Source: Nakamurella multipartita DSM 44233
GTDB lineage: Bacteria > Actinomycetota > Actinomycetes > Mycobacteriales > Nakamurellaceae
Assembly (NCBI RefSeq): GCF_000024365.1
Contig: NC_013235.1
Coordinates: forward strand, 930,001 to 994,000
Length of the DNA stretch: 64,000 nt
Direction: 5' to 3'
Both the position numbers and the translations under genes were made by a program. Within the stretch, counting starts at the first letter, position 1; every line of letters starts with the position of its first letter. Below are positions 57,918-64,000 of the stretch, piece by piece. Under the pieces are notes generated by a model. It made no database searches. It worked only from the letters and a program-made list of their open reading frames with translations, and was not told the origin of the DNA.

Positions 57918-58718
57918 TCAGCCGCCCAGCCGCCGGTACGCCCGCACCGCCAACGGCGCGAAGACCGCGGTGATCGCCACCGGCCAGATCACCGACAGCA
58001 GCAGGGCGTGCTCGTTGACCCAGCTGGCCGAGGCCCAGGTCGGGTTGCCGAACAGCTCGCGAGTGGCGGTGGCGGTGGCCGACAACGGGTTCCAGGACGC
58101 GAGCGCGCCGAGCCACCCCGGCATGGTGGCCGGGTCGACGAAGATGTTGGACAGCATGCTGATCGGCCAGACCAGGATCTGCACGGCTACCACCGTTTCC
58201 GGTCCGGGCGCGATCAGGCCCACGAAGATGCCCACCCACAGCAGCGCGAACCGCAGCATCAGGAGCAGGGCGACCGCGGTCAGGGCCCCGGTCATCCCGT
58301 CCGACCATCGCCAGCCCAGCGCCAGGCCGGCGGCCATCAGCACGATCAGGCCCAGCACCGTGTAGATCATGTCGGCCAGGCAGCGGCCCAGCACGACCGC
58401 CGCGGGGTGGATCGGCAGCGACCGGAAGCGGTCGGTGACACCCCGGCTGGCGTCGGTGTTGACCGCCGTCATCGTCGTCTCCAGCCCGAACAGCATGGCC
58501 ATGACGAAGATGCCGGGCATCAGGAACGAGTAGTAGTCCTCGCCCGGCCCGGCGATCGCGCCACCGAACAGCGCGCCGAACATCAGGGTGACCAGCACCG
58601 GGAACAGCAGCCCGACGGTGAAGCCACCCGGCTGCGCCCGCCAGTGCCAGAACTGCCGGCGGGTGATGGTCCAGGCGTCGCCGAGCATCGGCTCGGTGCG
58701 GTCCCGGGTGGTGGTCAT
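57918..58718 (-). CDS. ABC-2 type transporter permease (DrrB-like)
   Basis: 266 residues with about six membrane segments and the ABC-2 pattern GVTDRFRSLPIHPAAVVLGR plus SNIFVDPATMPGWLGALASWNPLS near the end, as in DrrB (daunorubicin export). It pairs with the overlapping ATPase gene (4-bp overlap). Substrate unknown. Confidence 0.92.
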   Translation of the reverse strand: MTTTRDRTEPMLGDAWTITRRQFWHWRAQPGGFTVGLLFPVLVTLMFGALFGGAIAGPGEDYYSFLMPGIFVMAMLFGLETTMTAVNTDASRGVTDRFRSLPIHPAAVVLGRCLADMIYTVLGLIVLMAAGLALGWRWSDGMTGALTAVALLLMLRFALLWVGIFVGLIAPGPETVVAVQILVWPISMLSNIFVDPATMPGWLGALASWNPLSATATATRELFGNPTWASASWVNEHALLLSVIWPVAITAVFAPLAVRAYRRLGG

Positions 58719-59704
58719 CGGCTCACCTCATCGACGGTCGGGCCAGCAGTGGCAGTGGCAGGAGGAGTGCTGGCGGGGCCGGTGAGCTGCAGGAACGCCT
58801 CGTCCAGGGTGGGCCGGCGCACGCTCAGATCGAGCGGATCGAGGCCGGCCTCGGCCAGCGCGGCGGACACGGTGACCAGCGCCCGGGTGCGGTCGACGAC
58901 CGGCACGGCCAGCCCGCCACCGCGATCCACCGGTTCGCCGACCCGGGCGGCGATCTCGCGGTACCGGGGCAACTCGGCCGGGTCGGCCGGGGTGATCTCC
59001 AGCCAGTCACCGCCCACCCGGGCCTTCAGCTCGTCCGGGGTGCCCCGCGCCACCACCCGGCCGGCGGCCAGCATGGTGATCTGTCCGGCCAGGGCGTCCG
59101 CCTCCTCCAGGTACTGGGTGGTCAGCAGCACCGTGGTGCCGCCGGTGACCAGGTCGCCGATGGCCGCCCAGACATCCCGCCGGCCCGCGGGGTCCAGGCC
59201 GGTGGTGGGTTCGTCGACGAACAGCACGGGCGGGTCGACGACCAGCGCGGCGGCCAGGTCCAGCCGGCGTCGCATGCCGCCGGAGTAGGTGGACACCCGG
59301 CGGTCGGCGGCGTCGGTCAAGCCGAACCGGTCCAGCAGTGCCCCGGCCCGGTCGGCGGCGGTGCACAGGTGGTTGAGCCGGCCGAGCATGAGCAGGTTCT
59401 GCCGTCCGGTGAGCACCTCGTCGACGGCGGCGGCCTGACCGACCAACCCGATGCGGCGGCGCACCTGGCGACCCTGGGTGCGGACGTCGAATCCGGTGAC
59501 CCGGGCGGTGCCCGAGTCGGCCCGCAGCAGGGTGGTCAGGATCCGGATGGTGGTCGTCTTGCCGGCCCCGTTCGGGCCGAGCAGCGCGTGCACGCCGCCG
59601 GCCGGCACGTGCAGGTCGACCCCGCTCAGGCCGGTGCCGTCGGGGGTGTTCGGGTAGTGCTTGCGCAGGTCGCGGACGTCGATGGCGGGTGCGGTCGAGT
59701 TCAT
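58715..59704 (-). CDS. ABC transporter ATPase (DrrA-like)
   Basis: 329 residues. Walker A GPNGAGKTTTIRIL, ABC signature YSGGMRRRLDLAAAL and Walker B PPVLFVDEPTTGLDP are present. The C-terminal domain with RRPTLDEAFLQLTG is typical of DrrA. With the permease it forms an efflux pump for drugs, lipids or similar. Divergent TetR regulator; operator in between. Confidence 0.95.
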   Translation of the reverse strand: MNSTAPAIDVRDLRKHYPNTPDGTGLSGVDLHVPAGGVHALLGPNGAGKTTTIRILTTLLRADSGTARVTGFDVRTQGRQVRRRIGLVGQAAAVDEVLTGRQNLLMLGRLNHLCTAADRAGALLDRFGLTDAADRRVSTYSGGMRRRLDLAAALVVDPPVLFVDEPTTGLDPAGRRDVWAAIGDLVTGGTTVLLTTQYLEEADALAGQITMLAAGRVVARGTPDELKARVGGDWLEITPADPAELPRYREIAARVGEPVDRGGGLAVPVVDRTRALVTVSAALAEAGLDPLDLSVRRPTLDEAFLQLTGPASTPPATATAGPTVDEVSR

Positions 59705-59726
59705 GGCGCCTCCGGGAAGTGGGTCG

Positions 59727-59751
59727 CGTACAGTGTACCGTACAGCGTACG
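59727..59751. promoter_or_regulatory. TetR operator between drrA-like gene and tetR
   Basis: CGTACAGTGTACCGTACAGC followed by GTACG contains two overlapping GTACA(G/C)NGTAC-type palindromes, including TGTACGGTACA on the other strand. It lies between the divergent exporter and TetR genes. Confidence 0.65.
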
Positions 59752-59818
59752 TGAACTTGCGACGAGGGGTGAGCGGCCGGCCGGGGGTGGGACGACCGGC
59801 GGAAAGGACAATGGCCAG

Positions 59819-60616
59819 ATGTCCCCGACGGCCGACCGGCCCACCAAGAAGGCCCCGCCGGCCGACCCGGCTACGACGCTGGCCCTGCTCTGGGGCCCGC
59901 AGGACCGGCCGGGGCGTTCCGGGCTGACCGTACGGGCGATCGTGCGGGCGGCGATCGAGCTGGCCGACGCGGGTGGGGTCGACGCGCTGTCCATGCGCGG
60001 CGTCGCCGAGCGGGTGGGCGCCGGGGCGATGTCGCTGTACACGCACGTGCCGAGCAAGCCGGCGCTGATCGAGCTGATGATCGACACCGTCAACGGCGAG
60101 CTCTACGCCGACCTGGACGAGCCGGCCCGGCAGGGTGATTGGCGGGCCGGGCTGCGGTTCGTCGCCGACCGGAACTGGCAGCTGTTCGCCCGCCACCCGT
60201 GGTTGCTGCAGATCCCGCAGGGCCGCCCGGTGCTGGGGCCGAACATCAACCGCAAGTACGAGGCCGAGCTGCGGCCGCTGGACGGCATCGGGCTGTCCGA
60301 CCTGGAGATGGACGGTGTGCTGACCATGGTGCTGGTGCACGTGGCCGGGTTGGCCCGCTGGCAGGGCGCCCTGCAGGCCGACCGCGACGGGACCGGCGAG
60401 GACGACCAGCAGTGGTGGGCAGCGATCGAACCGGCGCTGGCGGCGGTGATGGACCCGGCGGCGTTCCCGGTCGGTGGTCGGGTCGGCCGGGCCGTCGGCG
60501 AGCATCTGGCCAGCGTGGGTGACCCGGCGGGGTCCCTGGATTTCGGTCTGGACCGGATCGTGGACGGGGTGGAGCGAATACTGGAGCGGAAGCCGCGGCC
60601 GGACATGGCACCCTGA
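59819..60616 (+). CDS. TetR-family regulator with TetR_C domain
   Basis: 265 residues. The helix-turn-helix region is LTVRAIVRAAIELADAGGVDALSMRGVAERVGAGAMSLYTHVPSK in order. The C-terminal TetR_C-like domain has LFARHPWLLQIPQGRPVLGPN. Such proteins usually repress a divergent ABC or MFS exporter and release it on binding a drug. GGAAAGGA lies 11 bases before the ATG. proC follows after five bases. Confidence 0.9.
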   Translation: MSPTADRPTKKAPPADPATTLALLWGPQDRPGRSGLTVRAIVRAAIELADAGGVDALSMRGVAERVGAGAMSLYTHVPSKPALIELMIDTVNGELYADLDEPARQGDWRAGLRFVADRNWQLFARHPWLLQIPQGRPVLGPNINRKYEAELRPLDGIGLSDLEMDGVLTMVLVHVAGLARWQGALQADRDGTGEDDQQWWAAIEPALAAVMDPAAFPVGGRVGRAVGEHLASVGDPAGSLDFGLDRIVDGVERILERKPRPDMAP

Positions 60617-60621
60617 TCGCC

Positions 60622-61434
60622 ATGACGACGATCGCCATTCTGGGTGCGGGCAAGATCGGTGAGGCCCTGCTGGCCGGGCTCATCGGGGCGGGACGGGCCC
60701 CGGACTCGCTGATGTTCACCGAGCGCTACCCGGACCGGGTGGCCGAGCTGACCGAGCGCTATGGCGTGCGCGGGGTGGAGACCGATGAGGCCGCCGCCCA
60801 GGCCGACGTGCTGATCGTCGCGGTCAAGCCGCAGGACATCGACCCGTTGCTGCAGTCGCTGGCCACCGCGATCACGCCCGGGACGCTGGTCGTCTCCCTG
60901 TGCGCGGGCCTGCCGACCGCCCTGTACGAGCGGCACCTGCCGGCCGGCACGCCGGTGGTCCGGGTCATGCCGAACACGCCGATGCTGGTCGGCGAGGCGA
61001 TGAGCGCGATCTCGGCCGGGTCGCACGCCGAACCCGCGCACCTGCAGCTGGTGGAGGACCTGCTGTCCACCGTCGGCAAGGTGGTCCGGGTGCCCGAGTC
61101 CCAGCAGGACGCGGTCACCGCGCTGTCCGGGTCCGGGCCGGCCTACTTCTTCTTCCTGGTCGAGGCGATGATCGACGCCGGCATCCTGCTCGGCCTGCCC
61201 CGGGCGGTGTCCACCGAGCTGATCATCCAGTCGGCGGTCGGGGCGGCCACCATGCTGCGGGACTCGGGCGAGCATCCGGTGACCCTGCGCGAGGCGGTCA
61301 CCTCGCCCGGCGGGACGACCATCGCCGCGATCCGGGAGTTGGAGAACCACCGGGTCCGGGCCGCGCTGCTCACCGCCATCGAGGCCGCGGCCCTGCGGTC
61401 GGCCGAACTGGGCAAGGCTCACGAACCCGGCTGA
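60622..61434 (+). CDS. proC: Pyrroline-5-carboxylate reductase
   Basis: Last step of proline synthesis. 270 residues with Rossmann start IAILGAGKIGEALLAGLI, VVRVMPNTPMLVGEAM and the active-site segment VTALSGSGPAYFFFLVEAM, then LREAVTSPGGTTIAAIRELE near the end. It has family length and is five bases after tetR. Confidence 0.96.
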   Translation: MTTIAILGAGKIGEALLAGLIGAGRAPDSLMFTERYPDRVAELTERYGVRGVETDEAAAQADVLIVAVKPQDIDPLLQSLATAITPGTLVVSLCAGLPTALYERHLPAGTPVVRVMPNTPMLVGEAMSAISAGSHAEPAHLQLVEDLLSTVGKVVRVPESQQDAVTALSGSGPAYFFFLVEAMIDAGILLGLPRAVSTELIIQSAVGAATMLRDSGEHPVTLREAVTSPGGTTIAAIRELENHRVRAALLTAIEAAALRSAELGKAHEPG

Positions 61435-61592
61435 TTCGGCGAGGGCGGACAGAATCGGACGTTTTTGCCCGGGTTGGCCGATCCTCGGTGCCCTGGCCTG
61501 GGCTTTTTACCGACCTCTCCGCGCCTTTTTCCGGGTGTGCGGGAAATGGCGGGCTGCGCCGATTCTTGACCGGGCGTAGATTCTCGGTCGAG

Positions 61593-61607
61593 AGGACTTT
61601 CGGCCCT
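61593..61607. promoter_or_regulatory. DosR/DevR-like box upstream of narK
   Basis: AGGACTTTCGGCCCT resembles the mycobacterial hypoxia-response box (GGGACTTTNGNCCC type) with a few mismatches. It lies about 130 bases before narK. The rest of the proC-narK gap shows only the inverted repeat and leader frame described separately. Confidence 0.4.
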
Positions 61608-61641
61608 ACCGAGTGCGGCGGGGTCACTGGTGAGGTGCGAA

Positions 61642-61663
61642 GGTCCCCTGCTCTTTCGGGACC
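61642..61663. promoter_or_regulatory. GGTCCC/GGGACC inverted repeat upstream of narK
   Basis: GGTCCC and GGGACC flank a 10-base spacer just before the leader-peptide ribosome binding site. It could be a second regulator half-site pair or an RNA hairpin. Confidence 0.35.
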
Positions 61664-61688
61664 CACCACTGCCGAGGAGTGCCCTGAG

Positions 61689-61739
61689 ATGATGCTGGCC
61701 CACCCCGCCCCCGCCGCCGATCGCGCGGTGCTGCCGTGA
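61689..61739 (+). CDS. Possible 16-residue leader peptide overlapping narK
   Basis: ATG ATG starts a 16-codon frame (MMLAHPAPAADRAVLP) ending in a TGA that overlaps the narK GTG. A GAGGAG sequence lies about ten bases upstream. It could couple translation into narK. It is short and Ala/Pro-rich, so it may be chance. Confidence 0.35.
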   Translation: MMLAHPAPAADRAVLP

Positions 61740-62977
61740 ATACCGTTCGGCCGACCGGCCCGTCCTCCCCGGCGGTCACGCAAATGACCGGGCAGGGACG
61801 CAACCTCGCGTTGGCGACCTGGACGTTCGCGATCAACTTCTGGGCCTGGAACCTGATCGGCCCGCTGTCCACCCCCTATGCGACCGCGATGAGTCTGTCC
61901 AGCACGCAGACCGCGCTGCTGGTGGCCACCCCGATCCTGGTCGGGTCCGTCGGTCGGATTCCGGTCGGTGCGCTGACCGACCGCTACGGCGGGCGAACGA
62001 TGTTCATGGTGGTGTCGGTCGTTTCGATTGCTCCGGTGCTGCTGGTCGCCTTTGCCGGAGCAATTGATTCGTACGTACTGCTACTGATCTTCGGTTTCTT
62101 CCTGGGTATTGCCGGAACCGCCTTTGCGGTGGGTATCCCTTTCGTCAACGCCTGGTACCCGCCGGCCCGGCGAGGGTTTGCGACCGGTGTTTTCGGGATC
62201 GGCATGGGTGGAACCGCGCTGTCGGCGTTCTTCACGCCGCGATTCGTGAACTGGTTCGGGCTGTTCGCCACCCACGTGATCATTGCCATCGCGCTGGGCG
62301 GGACCGCGGTGCTGGTGATGGTCGCGATGAAGGACGCGCCGAACTGGCGGCCGAACACCTCGCCGGTGCTGCCCAAGCTCAAGGCGGCAGCGAAACTGTC
62401 CATCACCTGGCAGATGTCGCTGCTGTACGCGGTGTGCTTCGGCGGGTTCGTGGCGTTCAGCACCTACCTGCCGACGTACCTCAAGACGGTCTACGACTTC
62501 TCCATCACCGACGCCGGAGCCCGTACCGCGGGCTTCGCCCTGGCCGCGGTGATCGCCCGGCCGATCGGCGGGATCCTCTCCGACCGAATCGGTCCCAAGG
62601 TCATCGTGTTGATCTCGCTGATCGGCTCCGGAGCCCTGGCCGCGGTGGAGATCCTCCAGCCGCCGGCCGAATTGCCGGCGGGCGCGTCGTTCGTCGCGCT
62701 GGCGTTCTTCCTGGGCATCGGCACCGGCGGTGTCTTCGCCTGGGTGGCCCGGTCGGCGCCCCCGGAAAAGGTTGGTACGGTCACCGGGATCGTCGGCGCC
62801 GCAGGCGGTCTCGGCGGCTACTTCCCGCCGTTGGTGATGGGTGCGACGTACGACTCGGCGGACAACGACTACACCGTCGGCCTTTCGTTGCTGGTGTTGA
62901 CGTGTGCGCTGACCGCGATCTACACGGCTTGGCGGCTGCATGTGCGGTCGTCCGCGACTTTGGAAGGGACCAGATGA
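61736..62977 (+). CDS. narK: Nitrate/nitrite MFS transporter
   Basis: 413 residues, about 12 membrane segments. NarK signatures are seen: LATWTFAINFWAWNLIGPL at the start, GFFLGIAGTAFAVGIPFVNAW (first nitrate signature region) and GAAGGLGGYFPPLVMG (second). It moves nitrate in and/or nitrite out. Its stop overlaps the narG start (ATGA), linking it to nitrate respiration. Confidence 0.93.
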   Translation: MNTVRPTGPSSPAVTQMTGQGRNLALATWTFAINFWAWNLIGPLSTPYATAMSLSSTQTALLVATPILVGSVGRIPVGALTDRYGGRTMFMVVSVVSIAPVLLVAFAGAIDSYVLLLIFGFFLGIAGTAFAVGIPFVNAWYPPARRGFATGVFGIGMGGTALSAFFTPRFVNWFGLFATHVIIAIALGGTAVLVMVAMKDAPNWRPNTSPVLPKLKAAAKLSITWQMSLLYAVCFGGFVAFSTYLPTYLKTVYDFSITDAGARTAGFALAAVIARPIGGILSDRIGPKVIVLISLIGSGALAAVEILQPPAELPAGASFVALAFFLGIGTGGVFAWVARSAPPEKVGTVTGIVGAAGGLGGYFPPLVMGATYDSADNDYTVGLSLLVLTCALTAIYTAWRLHVRSSATLEGTR

Positions 62978-64000
62978 GCACCGGAATCGACGGGCCCGTC
63001 GCCGATCTGCTGCTGCGCAGCGGCCGGTTCTTCACCCGTGGCGAGGTGTCGCCGGACTTGCGCACCATCAGCAAGACCGGCGGTCGCGAGGGCGACGTCT
63101 TCTACCGGGACCGGTGGAGTCACGACAAGGTGGTGCGGTCCACCCACGGGGTGAACTGCACCGGCTCCTGCTCGTGGAAGGTGTACGTCAAGGACGGCAT
63201 CATCACCTGGGAGACCCAGGAAACGGACTACCCCAGCGTGGGTCCCGACCGTCCCGAGTACGAGCCCCGCGGCTGCCCCCGGGGTGCCGCCTTCTCCTGG
63301 TACACCTATTCGCCCACCCGGGTCCGCTACCCCTACGCCCGCGGGGTGCTCGTCGAGATGTACCGGGAGGCCCGCACCCGACTGGGTGATCCGGTGCTGG
63401 CCTGGGCCGAGATCCAGGACGATCCGGAACGGCGGCGCCGGTACCAGCGAGCGCGCGGCAAGGGCGGCCTGATCCGGGTGACCTGGGACGAGGCGACCGA
63501 GATGGTCGCCGCCGCGCACGTGCACACGATCAAGCGCTACGGGCCGGACCGGGTCGCCGGGTTCTCGCCGATCCCGGCCATGTCGATGGTCTCGCACGCG
63601 GCGGGCTCCCGGTTCGTGGAGCTGATGGGCGGGGCGATGACCTCGTTCTACGACTGGTACGCCGACCTGCCGGTGGCCTCACCACAGGTGTTCGGCGACC
63701 AGACCGACGTTCCCGAATCCGGGGACTGGTGGGATGCCTCGTACCTCATGCTGTGGGGCTCCAACGTGCCGGTCACCCGGACGCCGGACGCGCACTGGAT
63801 GGCCGAGGTGCGGTACCGCGGCACGAAGGTCGTCACCGTCAGCCCGGACTACGCCGACAACACCAAGTTCGCCGACGAGTGGATGCCGTGCGCCGCCGGT
63901 ACCGACGGCGCTTTGGGCATGGCGATGGGGCACGTGATCCTGCGCGAATTCCTGGTCGAGAAGCGGACGCCGTTCTTTGTCGACTACGTCCAGCGGTACA
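62974..64000 (+). CDS. narG: Respiratory nitrate reductase alpha subunit, 3' partial
   Basis: The first 342 codons of NarG are in the window. Visible are the FS0 iron-sulfur/molybdenum segment VRSTHGVNCTGSCSWKVYVK and the Asp region with QETDYPSVGPDRPEYEPRGC. DQTDVPESGDWWDASYLMLW follows, then TPDAHWMAEVRYRGTKVV. It carries the catalytic Mo-bisMGD site that reduces nitrate to nitrite, coupled to quinol oxidation. No Tat signal beyond the usual NarG-type start is evident. The rest, and presumably narHJI, lie outside. Confidence 0.95.
   Translation, partial: MSTGIDGPVADLLLRSGRFFTRGEVSPDLRTISKTGGREGDVFYRDRWSHDKVVRSTHGVNCTGSCSWKVYVKDGIITWETQETDYPSVGPDRPEYEPRGCPRGAAFSWYTYSPTRVRYPYARGVLVEMYREARTRLGDPVLAWAEIQDDPERRRRYQRARGKGGLIRVTWDEATEMVAAAHVHTIKRYGPDRVAGFSPIPAMSMVSHAAGSRFVELMGGAMTSFYDWYADLPVASPQVFGDQTDVPESGDWWDASYLMLWGSNVPVTRTPDAHWMAEVRYRGTKVVTVSPDYADNTKFADEWMPCAAGTDGALGMAMGHVILREFLVEKRTPFFVDYVQRY

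Overview
This is 64 kb of a high-GC actinobacterial chromosome with GTG starts, short gaps and many ATGA/GTGA stop-start overlaps. From base 1 to about 28.6 kb the gene order closely follows the mycobacterial block around ppa-dacB-tilS-hpt-ftsH-folEPBK-lysS-lsr2-clpC1-mutY-can-disA-radA-lpqE-carD-ispD-ispF (compared from memory). Gene content and style suggest Nakamurella or a close relative. That placement is an inference; no rRNA or tRNA gene is present in the window to test it.

Region 1 (1-28.6 kb) is the conserved housekeeping block: an HbhA-like protein (5' end outside the window), inorganic pyrophosphatase, a D,D-carboxypeptidase, tRNA-Ile lysidine synthase, a purine salvage PRTase, FtsH, the four-gene folate operon, LysRS, the nucleoid protein Lsr2, ClpC, MutY, carbonic anhydrase, the c-di-AMP synthase DisA, RadA, CarD and a fused IspDF. 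Two insertion sequences (IS110 and IS30 families) sit between clpC and mutY.

Region 2 (28.6-43.3 kb) is accessory. After an MFS transporter and an orphan protein comes a minus-strand catabolic cluster. It encodes CoA ligase, acyl-CoA dehydrogenase with Asp as the predicted catalytic base, BadH-like alcohol dehydrogenase, BadI-like ring-opening hydrolase, thiolase, glutaryl-CoA dehydrogenase, enoyl-CoA hydratase, 3-hydroxyacyl-CoA dehydrogenase, a second acyl-CoA dehydrogenase and a quinone oxidoreductase. Read together this is a nearly complete route from cyclohexanecarboxylate (or a related alicyclic acid) through pimeloyl-CoA and glutaryl-CoA to acetyl-CoA. A divergent TetR gene and three copies of a shared operator motif lie at its head. 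The cluster also holds an 80-bp repeat pair, a 19-bp inverted repeat and a 125-bp polypurine tract.

Region 3 (43.3-54.6 kb) is sugar metabolism. An RpiB-like isomerase faces a DeoR regulator, a GH3 glucosidase is coupled to an F420-type reductase, and there is a beta-glucoside PTS operon (bglF-bglA-licT-EIIB). Its leader carries a textbook BglG/LicT antiterminator (RAT) overlapping an intrinsic terminator. An IS481-like element lies just upstream of that promoter.

Region 4 (54.6-64 kb) holds a lipoprotein, nhaA followed by a DsbA-like gene, a DrrAB-type ABC exporter with a TetR regulator and operator, proC, and the start of a nitrate respiration operon (narK-narG, running off the window). 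The nar operon is preceded by a DosR-like motif and a possible leader peptide. I saw no CRISPR array, rRNA or tRNA gene.
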